Origin: an uncultured Oscillospiraceae bacterium
GTDB taxonomy: Bacteria; Bacillota; Clostridia; Oscillospirales; Oscillospiraceae
Reading direction: 5' to 3'
NCBI GenBank assembly: GCA_910579725.1
Contig: CAJTUD010000005.1
Span: forward strand, 1 to 64,000
DNA: 64,000 nt
Every line of letters starts with the position of its first letter. The stretch's first letter is position 1. Of this stretch, positions 43,612 to 53,246 are shown piece after piece. The position numbers and the translations under genes were made by a program. A model generated the notes under the pieces. That model was not told where the DNA came from and did no database searches. It saw only the letters and a program-made list of their open reading frames with translations.

Positions 43612-45171
43612 ATGGGTATGCGCGTTACCACCGGCATGGCGATGAACACCTACCGGTACAATTTGCAGCTTTCCACCAGCAATAAGACCAACTCCATGAA
43701 CAAGGTGCTCTCGCACCGGCAGTTTGACAGCTTTTCGGCGAACCCCTCCTCCGCCCTTCAGGCGTGGCGGGTCCGCCGGGCCATGGCGGACAACGCCAGC
43801 TATCAGAAGAACAACAACGACACCTATAGCCGTTTCAGCATTGCTTCAGCAACGATGGGCCTGATCAAGACGGAGCTGGAAAAGGCGGGCACAGAGGCCG
43901 ACATCCGGGGTAGCAGCGATTCCACCGCCTCCGCCCGCATTGAGCTGGGCAAGATTCTCAAGGACACCGGCGATTCGGTGATCCAGGCCATGAACAGCGC
44001 CAAGTACGGCGACCACTTTGTCTTCTCCGGGGACGACGAGATGAACGCCCCCTTCAGCTGGGACGGGGATAAGCTGCTCTACCGCGGCGTCAACGTCAAC
44101 GCGGGGCTGGTGGCCAATCCGGCGGACCCGAAGAATATTCCCAGCTGGGCGAAGGACGAGGACGGAAATGTGGTTGGCCTGCGGCAGGAGGCCGACCTTC
44201 CCGCAGGGATGCCTGAGTCGAGCGAGGATGCCGGCGAGCAGGCGTGGATTGATTATTATAAGGCTGATAAAGCGGCCCTGGAGGATGGAACAGCTAGACC
44301 CACTATTCCGGCAGCTCCTGCACCTGACTGGGCAAAGGATGAAAATGGAAACCAAATCACATTAGAATTGGAAAACAAGGTCCCGGAGGGAATGCCCACT
44401 TCCAGCACGAACGATGTTGAACAGGCGTGGATTGATTATTTTACGGATCAGAAAAAAGCTGCGGACGATCCGAACTACACTGCTGTCTATCCCAAGCCCT
44501 CGGACCCGCCGGGCGCCGCGTGGGGTGAGCCGGACAAATATGGGGTCCCGGAGAAAGCTAAAGATGTGGATGAAACCCACGACGCATATAACCGGGCCTG
44601 GGCTGCGTACTATCTGGACCAAGCCGACGTGCAGCGTCTGGAGAAGCTTAACGGCGCGTACGAGAACGTGGATCTGGGCATGGGCCTTCAGGAGGACGAG
44701 AACGGCAAGCTCATCGACGGCACCGCCTTCGACCGCTCCCTCCCCGGCATCCAGATGCTGGGATACGGTATTGATCAGGACGGCGACCCGAAGAACATCG
44801 TCATGATCATGCGCCGTCTGGGCGAAATTTTCAGCGGCTGCGATTCCGAAACAGGCGTGTTTTCCAAGAACGAGGAGGAAAACAAGGCGCTGCGGGAAGA
44901 AGCCGACCGGCTGATGAACAAGCTCAAGGACGCCACCAACAATACCAACCGCGCCTACACCGACATTGACACGAAGGCCCACTACCTCAAGGAGAACCAG
45001 TCCCGTCTGAAAATGCAGGGCGACTATCTTCAGGAGGAGCGGGCGAACCTGGAGGATGTAGACCTGGCGGACGCTATCACCGAGTTCTCCTGGGACTACT
45101 ACTGCTACAGCGCGGCGCTGAAGGTTGGTACGCAGCTGCTCAGTCAGTCTCTGATTGATTATATGAACTGA
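43612..45171 (+). CDS. flgL: Hook-associated protein FlgL (HAP3), enlarged
   Basis: The 519-residue protein has the FlgL/flagellin-like N terminus (RVTTGMAMNTYRYNLQLSTSNKTNSMNKV) and C terminus (ADAITEFSWDYYCYSAALKVGTQLLSQSLIDYM). Usual length is about 300. The extra sequence lies in the central domain and holds three tandem 61-64-residue repeats. It is 29 nt after flgK, in the same operon. Confidence 0.93.
   Translation: MGMRVTTGMAMNTYRYNLQLSTSNKTNSMNKVLSHRQFDSFSANPSSALQAWRVRRAMADNASYQKNNNDTYSRFSIASATMGLIKTELEKAGTEADIRGSSDSTASARIELGKILKDTGDSVIQAMNSAKYGDHFVFSGDDEMNAPFSWDGDKLLYRGVNVNAGLVANPADPKNIPSWAKDEDGNVVGLRQEADLPAGMPESSEDAGEQAWIDYYKADKAALEDGTARPTIPAAPAPDWAKDENGNQITLELENKVPEGMPTSSTNDVEQAWIDYFTDQKKAADDPNYTAVYPKPSDPPGAAWGEPDKYGVPEKAKDVDETHDAYNRAWAAYYLDQADVQRLEKLNGAYENVDLGMGLQEDENGKLIDGTAFDRSLPGIQMLGYGIDQDGDPKNIVMIMRRLGEIFSGCDSETGVFSKNEEENKALREEADRLMNKLKDATNNTNRAYTDIDTKAHYLKENQSRLKMQGDYLQEERANLEDVDLADAITEFSWDYYCYSAALKVGTQLLSQSLIDYMN
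44143..44640 (+). repeat. Tandem ~61-aa repeats inside flgL
   Basis: Unit 1 begins at 44143 and unit 2 at 44326, a 183-nt period. Both encode WAKDE-GN...P-GMP-SS...EQAWIDY. CAGGCGTGGATTGATTATT occurs in both (about 44238 and 44421). A third, degenerate unit starts near the Trp codon at 44521. The DNA identity suggests a recent duplication. Confidence 0.85.
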
Positions 45172-45232
45172 TTTTTGTGTGTTACGGCAGGGATGCCGAT
45201 GAAATTACGCAGAAGGGAGTGCGCGTCGCACC

Positions 45233-45838
45233 ATGAAACCGTTAATTGAGATTACCACTGTGCCGATCCAGATTGAGATGAAGACCACCAACGCCAAGCT
45301 GGAGTACGCCCGGGGTACGGCGGAGATGGAGATCTCCAGAGACAAGAAAGGACTCCAGATCAAAAGCCGCCCCATCCGGGTCAATATTGACACCTTCGAG
45401 GCCCGCAACTCCATCACCCCCACCCTGGCCCGCAGTCAGGAGCAGAACGCCCAGAAGGGCATTCAGGCCGCCTACCGGGCCACCGCGACCTTTGCGCAGC
45501 AAGGGAAACTGATGATGGAGACCAAGCTGGGGGAAGAAGTCATTACCAAGTTCTCCCGGGAATCCCTGCTGGAGGGCGTGAAGGACGTGGGGCTGAAATT
45601 TCTGCCCACCACCGGTCCGGAGATCACCTGGGACGTGGGGGAGATGAACATCCGCTATGAGATGGATAAGCTGAACTTTGACTGGAAGATCAGCGGGTGC
45701 AGCTTTGAGTTCACCCCCGGCGATATTGAGTTCACCGTCACTCAGCGGCCGGAGGTCATCGTCAAGTATGTGGGCGGGCCCATCTATGTGCCCCCTTCCG
45801 CCGACCCCAACTACGAGCCGGTGGATGTAAAGGCGTAA
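45233..45838 (+). CDS. DUF6470-family protein (YviE-like)
   Basis: The 201-residue protein begins KPLIEITTVPIQIEMKTTNAKLEY and ends with VTQRPEVIVKYVGGPIYVPPS, matching YviE/DUF6470 in length and position. It lies between flgL and fliW, as in Bacillus. Function unknown; structural role in flagella is only inferred from linkage. Confidence 0.8.
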   Translation: MKPLIEITTVPIQIEMKTTNAKLEYARGTAEMEISRDKKGLQIKSRPIRVNIDTFEARNSITPTLARSQEQNAQKGIQAAYRATATFAQQGKLMMETKLGEEVITKFSRESLLEGVKDVGLKFLPTTGPEITWDVGEMNIRYEMDKLNFDWKISGCSFEFTPGDIEFTVTQRPEVIVKYVGGPIYVPPSADPNYEPVDVKA

Positions 45839-45853
45839 ACGGGAGGATAGCGC

Positions 45854-46303
45854 GTGCTGCTGCAAACGAAATATTTTGGCGAGGTGGAATGTCCCCACCT
45901 GCTGCATTTTGAGCGGGGGCTGTTCGGTTTTGAGGAGGAGAAGGATTTCTGCCTGCTGCCCTTCGAGGGCAGCGAGGGGAGCCTGCTGTGCTTTCAGAGC
46001 GCCGCCACGCCTCACCTGGCCTTTGTGGCCATGAATCCCTTCACGCTGGACGCCGCCTACGCTCCTGTGCTGGCGGCGGAGGAGCTGCGCGCGCTGGAGG
46101 CTTCGCGCAGCGAGGAGCTGTGCTTCTACGCGCTGTGCGTGGTGCGAAGTCCCGTGGGGGAGAGTACGGTAAATCTGCGCTGCCCCATCGCCGTCAACGA
46201 CCGCACCGGGAAGGCCATGCAGGTGATCCTGGATACGGAGGCATACCACATGCGCCACCGCCTCTCGGAGTTCCACGCCGGGAAGGGGGAAGGCCCATGC
46301 TGA
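45854..46303 (+). CDS. fliW: Flagellar assembly factor FliW
   Basis: The 149-residue protein starts at a GTG with GGGAGG upstream. It has the FliW sequence (HFERGLFGFEEEKDFCLLPFEG, NLRCPIAVND). FliW binds CsrA or flagellin and couples flagellin export to its translation. It overlaps csrA by 7 nt, so stoichiometric expression is likely. Confidence 0.92.
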   Translation: MLLQTKYFGEVECPHLLHFERGLFGFEEEKDFCLLPFEGSEGSLLCFQSAATPHLAFVAMNPFTLDAAYAPVLAAEELRALEASRSEELCFYALCVVRSPVGESTVNLRCPIAVNDRTGKAMQVILDTEAYHMRHRLSEFHAGKGEGPC

Positions 46304-46533
46304 TTCTCCAGCGGAAAGCGGGGGAATCCCTGACCATTGGAGATGAGATAGAGATCTCGGTGCTGTCGGTGGAAGCCGGCCGGGTTCGGCTGGCCATTCA
46401 GGCCCCCAAGAGCGTGTCCATTCTCCGCAGCGAGCTGAAAACCGCGGCGGAGGTCAACCGGGAGGCCGCCGGCGAGGAGGCGCCTCCTCTGGCTCTGCTG
46501 GACGTCCTGCGGGACGCCGGCGGGCAGGGATAA
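46297..46533 (+). CDS. csrA: Carbon storage regulator CsrA
   Basis: The 78-residue RNA-binding protein starts MLILQRKAGESLTIGDEIEI, the standard CsrA N terminus, with VRLAIQAPKSVSILRSEL. It blocks translation of flagellin mRNA unless held by FliW. The ATG overlaps the fliW stop. In many relatives flagellin (hag) follows; here the next gene is flgB. Confidence 0.93.
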   Translation: MLILQRKAGESLTIGDEIEISVLSVEAGRVRLAIQAPKSVSILRSELKTAAEVNREAAGEEAPPLALLDVLRDAGGQG

Positions 46534-46733
46534 CGTCATAATAGTCATAGAACGTCCGCGTGCTTCATAGAATGGAGCCGTGGACGTTTCCTTTTTCTGG
46601 GGAAACAGGAGGGTCTTCCGGCGGAAAAAACAGCGTCCTGACAGGAATTGACAAAATAACTGGGGAAACTGCAAAATTTGGCGGCGGGAATTGACAACTT
46701 ATAGATAAATTCGACAAAATTTTGATTTTCATC

Positions 46734-46762
46734 TTGCGTCCGGAGCAAAAATGTACTATACT
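46734..46762 (+). promoter_or_regulatory. Sigma-A promoter of flgB operon
   Basis: TTGCGT (46734-46739), 17-bp spacer, TATACT (46757-46762), 141 bp before the flgB ATG. The 369-bp csrA-flgB gap holds no gene; its left part includes an AACGTCC/GGACGTT pair around 46551-46588. Confidence 0.65.
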
Positions 46763-46902
46763 AAAGCTACTTGTCATGCATGTACGCGGCCGCGGCATAC
46801 CGCGGTCTGTTTGGAAGCTCCCGGCCCTCAGTGGGCGGGGTGAGGATTTGTGCACGCAAACAGGGTAAAAAGCGAGTTTTTACCGGAATGGAGGACCGCG
46901 AT

Positions 46903-47295
46903 ATGTCAGATTTTTTCACGTCCAATTCCATGATCATGCTGGAACGGGCGGCTAATTTTCAGTGGGTGAAGCAGCGGGCGATTCTGGACAATATTTCCAA
47001 CGCTGAAACGCCTAACTATAAGGTCAAATACGTTACCTTTGAGGAAGCCCTGCGTGCCAGCATCCAGCAGGCCGCTCAGGGAACGTCTGCCGCCGGTTCC
47101 ATGCGGGGAGCGATTTCCAGCTCTGTCCCGGTGGTCCATACCGCCTGGGACGAGTCTGCCCGAATGGACGAGAACGGCGTGAATGTGTCCGAGCAGTCCA
47201 TGGAGCTGGTACGAAACGCTTATCAGGTGCAGCACGTTTACCGGGCCATCAGCGGAGATATGTCCCGGCTTCTCATGGCTATCCGCGGACAGTAA
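46903..47295 (+). CDS. flgB: Flagellar basal-body rod protein FlgB
   Basis: The 130-residue proximal rod protein has the motif ILDNISNAETPNYKVKYVTFEEAL and the C-terminal SMELVRNAYQVQHVYRAISGDMSRL. GGAGG precedes the ATG at 46903. It opens the main fla/che operon. Confidence 0.93.
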   Translation: MSDFFTSNSMIMLERAANFQWVKQRAILDNISNAETPNYKVKYVTFEEALRASIQQAAQGTSAAGSMRGAISSSVPVVHTAWDESARMDENGVNVSEQSMELVRNAYQVQHVYRAISGDMSRLLMAIRGQ

Positions 47296-47352
47296 CGCCA
47301 GCGCCCTGCTTCCGCCTGACAGCGGGCGGGGAAGAGATAAAGGAGTGAGCTT

Positions 47353-47826
47353 ATGTCATTTCTCAGCACCATGAATATCATCGGCTCCGGCATCACCGCC
47401 CAGCACCTGCGGCTGGATGTGATCAGCGAGAATGTGACCAATATCAGCACCACCCGTACGGAGGAGGGCGGGCCCTACCGCCGGAAGGTTGTGGTGTTTC
47501 AGGCTCAGGAGGGAGACCGCAACGCCTTCCGTCAGGCCATGGCCCGGGCGCAGTTCAACCGCAGAGGACTGGTGAGCAACGCAGGGTATGAGGCCACCGG
47601 CGGCGTGCGGGTGGTGAACATTGCGGAGGATCCCTCCGATTTCAAGCTTCGTTATGATCCCACGGACCCCGACGCCAACGAGGAGGGCTACGTAGAGCTT
47701 CCCAATGTGGATTTGGTAAAGGAGATCACCGACGCCATGGCCGCCAGTCAGGCGTACTCCGCCAACGTCACCGCCTTCAATGTGCTCAAGAGCGTCGTCA
47801 GCTCAGGCCTGGAGATCGGCAGATAA
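47353..47826 (+). CDS. flgC: Flagellar basal-body rod protein FlgC
   Basis: The 157-residue rod protein has IGSGITAQHLRLDVISENVTNIST and the C-terminal YVELPNVDLVKEITDAMAASQAYSANVTAFNVLKS. It sits between flgB and fliE. The flgC-fliE gap (about 142 bp) is non-coding. Confidence 0.94.
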   Translation: MSFLSTMNIIGSGITAQHLRLDVISENVTNISTTRTEEGGPYRRKVVVFQAQEGDRNAFRQAMARAQFNRRGLVSNAGYEATGGVRVVNIAEDPSDFKLRYDPTDPDANEEGYVELPNVDLVKEITDAMAASQAYSANVTAFNVLKSVVSSGLEIGR

Positions 47827-47968
47827 AAGAGAGAGAGAAATGGGTCAGGCTGATCGAAAAAGCAGTAGATTGGCTGGCCCAATTCTCCATGTTTTGGGGG
47901 AGGTGGAAAACTCTCCCAGACAGCCCTGAAAAGGGGAAAAGCTTATAATATCTGGAGGAATTGTGACT

Positions 47969-48280
47969 ATGAATATGGATTTCCAGAAAATCTCCCCGTT
48001 GTGGGAGACTTTTCCCGTCCGTCAGACCGGCACGACGGAGAGCGTGAAGACGGCGGAGAGCTCCGTTTTCAAGGATATTTTCCAGTCCTTGGTGGACAAC
48101 GTCAGGGAGAGCGAGGACGAGGTGGCCAAAAAGGAATACCTGCTCTCCACCGGCCAGCTGGACAACCCTGTGGAGCTGAGTATTGCCATGAGCAAGGCGG
48201 AGGCATCCCTGGCGCTGTTTGTGCAGCTGCGGGACAAGGCGCTGAACGCCTACAGTGAGATCAGCCGCATCAGCCTGTAA
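47969..48280 (+). CDS. fliE: MS-ring/rod junction protein FliE
   Basis: The 103-residue protein ends LSIAMSKAEASLALFVQLRDKALNAYSEI, the FliE signature. It joins the MS ring to the rod. The ATG at 47969 is preferred, with GGAGG 10 nt upstream, over the GTG at 47963. Confidence 0.92.
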   Translation: MNMDFQKISPLWETFPVRQTGTTESVKTAESSVFKDIFQSLVDNVRESEDEVAKKEYLLSTGQLDNPVELSIAMSKAEASLALFVQLRDKALNAYSEISRISL

Positions 48281-48325
48281 CGGCTGGGTGCGTCCATTTC
48301 GTAGAAAGGGCCGGGGGAATTGCCT

Positions 48326-49984
48326 GTGGATACCTCAAAGCTGAAAGGTCTTTGGGAAAAGGTCAAAGACTTTTTCAAAAATATGAGCAAGAAATTGCGC
48401 ATCATACTGGCCGCCGCCCTGGCTGTGATTCTGATTGCCATTGTGGTGACAGCCATTCTGCTCAGCGGCAAAAAGGAGTATGTGGCGCTCTATCAGGACA
48501 TGACGCCGTCAGAGATTCAGGAGGTTACGACCTACCTGCAAAACAGCGGCTTTACCGATTATCAGACGGTCAGCGGCGCGATCATGGTGCCCAGCGGCCA
48601 GTACTCGTCCCTGATTGCCCAGCTGGCCCAACAGGGCTACCCCAAGGACGGCAGCCTCTACGGCAGCTACTGGGACCATGTAGGGGCCATGTCCACCAAC
48701 TCCGAGCGGCAGCAGGCCTACCTTATCGCCACCCAGGAGAAGCTGGAGACCAACATTCGCACCATGAACGGCGTGCTGGACGCGGACGTCATCATCACGC
48801 CGGGTGAGGACCGGACCTATGTGCTGGAGGACATTTCCACCGAGACCAAAGCATCCGTCAAGGTGTCGTTGCGCAGCGGTTATATGCTCACCGACCAGCA
48901 GGCCAAGGGTATCCGCACCATGGTGTCTCATGCATGGTCGGGGATGACTATTGACGATGTGGCCATTCTCGATGACATCGGAAACACCTATACCGACACC
49001 AGCGCCAACGCCGGCACCCTTATTGAGCTCAAGAGGCAGCTGGAGGAGTCCCAGTCCAATTACCTCCGCACCCAGATCAAGCACCTGCTGGATCCGCTGT
49101 ACGGCGCGGAGAACGTGAACGTGTCCGTAACCGCTACGGTGGATGTCAGCGAGCGGTATCAGGAAAGCACCACCTACCACCAGCCGGAGGGCTCCTATGA
49201 AAACGGAGGCCTCATCGGTCACGAGATCGGCACCTTTGCCCTGACCCGCGACGGTTATCAGCTGGTGGGCGGAGTCCCCGGCACCACTCCCAATTCCGAT
49301 ATTCCCACGTATGTGGAGGACATCGCGCAGGGTGTCGAGGATGAAGATGGAGTGGTCGCCTCTTATGAACGGGATAACAATCTTGACGAGCTCAAAGAGC
49401 AGGTCAAGGTGGCTCCTACCGTCACGGACGTCGCTGTAGCCGTCACTATCAATGAAAGCGCCAATCCCGAAGCGGGGGTGGACATTGAGGAGCTGCGCCA
49501 CCATGTGGCCGTGGCCGCCAATATCCGGGGCGAGAATCTGGCCGACTGGGTCAGCATTCTGATTGCGCCCTTCCCGGTACCGGAAGTTCCCGCGCCTGCC
49601 GCCGGACTGATCCCGCCGGAGATTCTGCCCTTCGTCATCATTGGCGTGGCCGCGCTGGTGCTGATTATCGTCCTGGTGGTGGTAATCCTCAGCATCCGGA
49701 GAAAGAAAAAGAAGCAGCAGGAGGAAGAAGACCAGCGGATCATTCAGGAGCAGCTGGGAGAACTGGGCGAGTCCGGCATGCTGGCGGAGCTGGGTATTGT
49801 GCCTCCCATGGGCGAGAACGGGGAAGCGCCGCCGCCTACCTCCGGAGCGGATATTATGGACATCAATACCGAGAAGAGCATGGAGCTGCGTAAGTCGATA
49901 CGCCAGTTCGTACAGAACAATCCCGAGGTTGCGGCCCTCATGCTCAAGACCTGGCTGAGAGGAGGAGATGACGACAATGGCTGA
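48326..49984 (+). CDS. fliF: Flagellar MS-ring protein FliF
   Basis: The 552-residue protein has two membrane segments (IILAAALAVILIAIVVTAIL and FVIIGVAALVLIIVLVVVIL) enclosing a periplasm-equivalent YscJ/FliF domain (PKDGSLYGSYWDHVG, NSERQQAYLIATQEKLETNIRT) and a cytoplasmic C-terminal FliG-binding tail. A GTG start at 48326 fits the GGGGG spacing. It forms the inner-membrane ring. Confidence 0.95.
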   Translation: MDTSKLKGLWEKVKDFFKNMSKKLRIILAAALAVILIAIVVTAILLSGKKEYVALYQDMTPSEIQEVTTYLQNSGFTDYQTVSGAIMVPSGQYSSLIAQLAQQGYPKDGSLYGSYWDHVGAMSTNSERQQAYLIATQEKLETNIRTMNGVLDADVIITPGEDRTYVLEDISTETKASVKVSLRSGYMLTDQQAKGIRTMVSHAWSGMTIDDVAILDDIGNTYTDTSANAGTLIELKRQLEESQSNYLRTQIKHLLDPLYGAENVNVSVTATVDVSERYQESTTYHQPEGSYENGGLIGHEIGTFALTRDGYQLVGGVPGTTPNSDIPTYVEDIAQGVEDEDGVVASYERDNNLDELKEQVKVAPTVTDVAVAVTINESANPEAGVDIEELRHHVAVAANIRGENLADWVSILIAPFPVPEVPAPAAGLIPPEILPFVIIGVAALVLIIVLVVVILSIRRKKKKQQEEEDQRIIQEQLGELGESGMLAELGIVPPMGENGEAPPPTSGADIMDINTEKSMELRKSIRQFVQNNPEVAALMLKTWLRGGDDDNG

Positions 49985-50993
49985 AGTCACAAAGCCTGAA
50001 CTGACCGGGCCCCAGAAGGCCGCCGCCGTTGTCGTCTCTCTGGGAGCAGATAAGGCGTCCCTTATTTACCAGCACATTGACGCCTCCGACCTGGAGACAC
50101 TGACGCTGGAAGTGGCCCGCCTGGGCATGCTGGACGCGCAGCAGACCGAGGATGTGCTCAGCGAGTTCTACCAGAGCTGTATGACCCAGAAAGCGGTTAC
50201 CGAGGGCGGACTGGAGTACGCCCGGGCGGTGCTGGAAAAGGCGTTTGGCGTGGCCACCGCCACCAGTCTGCTGGAAAAGGTGACCAAGAGCCTGAAAAAC
50301 CGGGAATTTGCCTTCCTGGACAAGGCGGACGTCAAGAGCCTGTATTCCGCACTGCAAAACGAGCGGCCTCAGACCATGGCCCTGGTCCTCAGCTATGTGG
50401 ACCCCAGCAAGGCCGCTGGAGTCATCGAGCAGCTGCCGCCGGAGCGGCAGGTGCGGGTGGTGGAATCCATCGCTACTATGGAGAGCGCATCCCCCACCGC
50501 CATCAAGATCATCGAGGCGGAGATGGAGAAAAAGTTCTCCAGTATGCTTACCACCTCCAATGTCAAGGTGGGCGGCATCGACTATGTTGCCGGCATCATG
50601 AACAACCTGGACCGCTCCAGCGAGAAGGCCATCTTCGACCGTCTGGGCGTGGACAACGCGGACTTGGCCGACGAAATCCGCAAGAGGATGTTTGTCTTCG
50701 AGGATATCGTCACCATGGACGACCGGTCTGTCCAGCGTTTCGTCCGGGACTGCGATCCCAGAGATCTGGTGCTGGCGCTCAAGAGCGCCAACGGCGACGT
50801 GTCCAACAAGCTATTTATGAACATGTCCGCCCGTATGGCGGAGAGCATCCGGGACGATCTGGAGATCACGACCAATGTCCGCATGAAGGACGTGGAGGAC
50901 GCCCAGCAGCGCATTGTCGGCGTCATCCGCGATCTGGAGGAGAAGAACGAGATCGTGATCCTGAAGGGCGGAAAGGACGATATCATTGCGTAA
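49977..50993 (+). CDS. fliG: Flagellar motor switch protein FliG
   Basis: The 338-residue protein binds FliF and stators. It contains the middle-domain LSYVDPSKAAGVIEQLPPE region and the torque helix FVFEDIVTMDDRSVQRFVRDCDPRDLVLALK. GGAGG is upstream of the ATG, which overlaps the fliF end. Confidence 0.95.
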   Translation: MAEVTKPELTGPQKAAAVVVSLGADKASLIYQHIDASDLETLTLEVARLGMLDAQQTEDVLSEFYQSCMTQKAVTEGGLEYARAVLEKAFGVATATSLLEKVTKSLKNREFAFLDKADVKSLYSALQNERPQTMALVLSYVDPSKAAGVIEQLPPERQVRVVESIATMESASPTAIKIIEAEMEKKFSSMLTTSNVKVGGIDYVAGIMNNLDRSSEKAIFDRLGVDNADLADEIRKRMFVFEDIVTMDDRSVQRFVRDCDPRDLVLALKSANGDVSNKLFMNMSARMAESIRDDLEITTNVRMKDVEDAQQRIVGVIRDLEEKNEIVILKGGKDDIIA

Positions 50994-51846
50994 CATTCTC
51001 AAGGGGCTTCTGAACCCCGAGGAATACAGGTTTCCCGATACCTCTGAGCTCATGCCGGAGCTGGAACCTCTGGCTGAAGAGGAGGAGGGGGAGACCGCCG
51101 GGGAAGAGACGCTTCCGCCCTTTGAGGAAGAAGAGGAGGCGCTTCCCCGGGAGGAGAGCCCTCCGGATCCCGCCGTGGAGGAACGGGCCGCTCCCGCTCC
51201 CGATTCCGGCGGCCCTGTGCAGTACGCCCAGCTTCAGGCAGAGCTGATTCTCAAGCAGGCCAGGGAGGACGCGGAGAAGGTGCTGGCCTCCGCCCGCGCC
51301 GCCGCTAAGGCGGAGCAGGAGGAGATCCGCATGGGAGCTCGGGACGAGGGCTACCGGGAGGGCTATGCCCAAGGTACCGCCAAGGCCATGGAGGACGCGC
51401 AGCGGGACAAGGAAGCTGTGGCCGCCCGGCTGGAGAAAGAGGTGGAGGCTTTCCTGGAAAAGGCGGATATGGCCCGGGAAGAGGTTTTGCAGCAATCCCG
51501 GGACGAGCTGCTGGATCTGTGCATTGCCGTGGCAGAAAAGGTTGTGCGGGTAAGTCTGAAGAGCAGCAGCGAAGTAATCGTGCGGATGATCCAGACGGCT
51601 ACCGAGCGGCTCAAACGGCAGGAATGGGTGCACATCTACATATCCGGATGTGACACCAAGAGCGTGGCCAAGATATCCCCGGCGCTCACTGCGGCGCTGG
51701 GAGCGCTGAGCCAGCATGTGAAGATCATTCCCATGGGGGACGACGAGGGCGGCACCTGCATTGTGGAGACGCCGGAAGAGATTATCGACGCCAGCGTGTC
51801 CACGCAGATGGCCAATATCCGGGACATTCTGAGAGATCAGATGTAA
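50986..51846 (+). CDS. fliH: Flagellar export regulator FliH
   Basis: The 286-residue protein has an acidic N terminus and C-terminal FliH/YscL domain (ELLDLCIAVAEKVVRVSLKSSSEVIVRMIQTA). It binds the FliI ATPase. A TTG start is inferred from AAGGA spacing and overlaps the fliG end. Confidence 0.85.
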   Translation: MRNILKGLLNPEEYRFPDTSELMPELEPLAEEEEGETAGEETLPPFEEEEEALPREESPPDPAVEERAAPAPDSGGPVQYAQLQAELILKQAREDAEKVLASARAAAKAEQEEIRMGARDEGYREGYAQGTAKAMEDAQRDKEAVAARLEKEVEAFLEKADMAREEVLQQSRDELLDLCIAVAEKVVRVSLKSSSEVIVRMIQTATERLKRQEWVHIYISGCDTKSVAKISPALTAALGALSQHVKIIPMGDDEGGTCIVETPEEIIDASVSTQMANIRDILRDQM

Positions 51847-51887
51847 CGGGTGGGCCGAAGCCGCCGGACTGACAGAAAGGATGAGCC

Positions 51888-53189
51888 ATGTTCCGCGAGA
51901 TGATTTCCCAGATCCGGTCGGCGGAGACCATGAGCCGCACCGGGAAAATTGAAAACATCGTGGGCATGTCCATTGAGGCCTCCGGCGGCAGGGCCGCCAT
52001 CGGAGATATCTGCCGGATCTACTCCAATGAGTCCGGAGGTCAGATTCCCGCCGAGGTGGTGGGGTTTAAAAACGACCATATTCTACTCATGCCATATGCT
52101 AATATGAGTGGGATATCGGCAGGCAACTTTGTCCGCAACACCGGCAAACGGCTGACGCTGCCGGTGGGGCCCTTTCTCAGAGGCAGGGTTATTAACGCTC
52201 TGGGGCAGCCTATTGATGGTCTGGAGCCTTTTGGCCGGGGGGATACCTTTTCCATTGATTCCGGCTACATAAATCCTATGACCCGCCCTCCCATCCGGGA
52301 GAGGATGGAATTCGGGGTGAAGGCCATTGACAGCCTGCTGACCATTGGGAAGGGGCAGAGAATCGGGATTTTTGCCGGTTCTGGTGTGGGAAAGTCCACG
52401 CTGCTGGGTATGATCGCCAAGAATGTGAAGGCGGACATCAATGTTATTGCCCTGGTGGGCGAACGCGGCCGCGAGGTGCTGGAGTTTATCCATAAGGACC
52501 TGGGCGAGGAGGGCATGCGCCGCTCCATTCTGGTGGTGGCGACCTCCGATCAGCCCGCCATGCTGCGGATGAAATGCCCCAGCGTGGCCACCAGTATTGC
52601 CGAATACTTTCGGGACCAGGGGTACGACGTGCTGTTGATGATGGACTCCCTGACCCGTTTCGCCATGGCCCAGCGGGAAATCGGGCTGGCCATCGGAGAG
52701 CCGCCGGTAGCCAGAGGATATACGCCGTCCATGTACGCTGAGATGCCAAAACTGCTTGAGCGCAGCGGGAATTTTGAAAAGGGCTCCATCACCGGGGTCT
52801 ACACTGTGCTGGTGGAGGGCGACGACACCAACGAGCCGATTGCGGACACAGTCCGAGGCATTCTGGACGGCCACATTGTATTATCCCGGCAGCTGGCGAA
52901 CAGCAATCATTTTCCCGCCATTGACGTGGGAGCCAGCATTTCCCGTCTGATGGCGGAAATTGTCTCTCCGGAACACCGGCAGCTGGCCAGCAAGCTGCGG
53001 GACATCATGGGCGTGTATGAGAAGAACGCGGATCTGGTGTCCATCGGCGCGTACAAGTCGGGGACCAACCCCAAGCTGGACCACGCCTTGGGTAAGATCG
53101 ACTCAATCAATCAGTTTCTCATGCAGGGTGTCAACGAAAGCTTTTCCTACGACGAGAGTCTGGAGCAGCTGCGCAGAATGATGAGATAA
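51888..53189 (+). CDS. fliI: Flagellum-specific export ATPase FliI
   Basis: The 433-residue ATPase has the P-loop FAGSGVGKSTLL and DSLTRFAMAQREIG, typical of T3SS ATPases. It forms a hexamer at the export gate. GAAAGGA precedes the ATG. Confidence 0.96.
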   Translation: MFREMISQIRSAETMSRTGKIENIVGMSIEASGGRAAIGDICRIYSNESGGQIPAEVVGFKNDHILLMPYANMSGISAGNFVRNTGKRLTLPVGPFLRGRVINALGQPIDGLEPFGRGDTFSIDSGYINPMTRPPIRERMEFGVKAIDSLLTIGKGQRIGIFAGSGVGKSTLLGMIAKNVKADINVIALVGERGREVLEFIHKDLGEEGMRRSILVVATSDQPAMLRMKCPSVATSIAEYFRDQGYDVLLMMDSLTRFAMAQREIGLAIGEPPVARGYTPSMYAEMPKLLERSGNFEKGSITGVYTVLVEGDDTNEPIADTVRGILDGHIVLSRQLANSNHFPAIDVGASISRLMAEIVSPEHRQLASKLRDIMGVYEKNADLVSIGAYKSGTNPKLDHALGKIDSINQFLMQGVNESFSYDESLEQLRRMMR

Positions 53190-53246
53190 CATTCCGCACC
53201 GCCGCAGTAAGCGGCCGGAATGTCCGCAGAATACGGGAGAACACAC

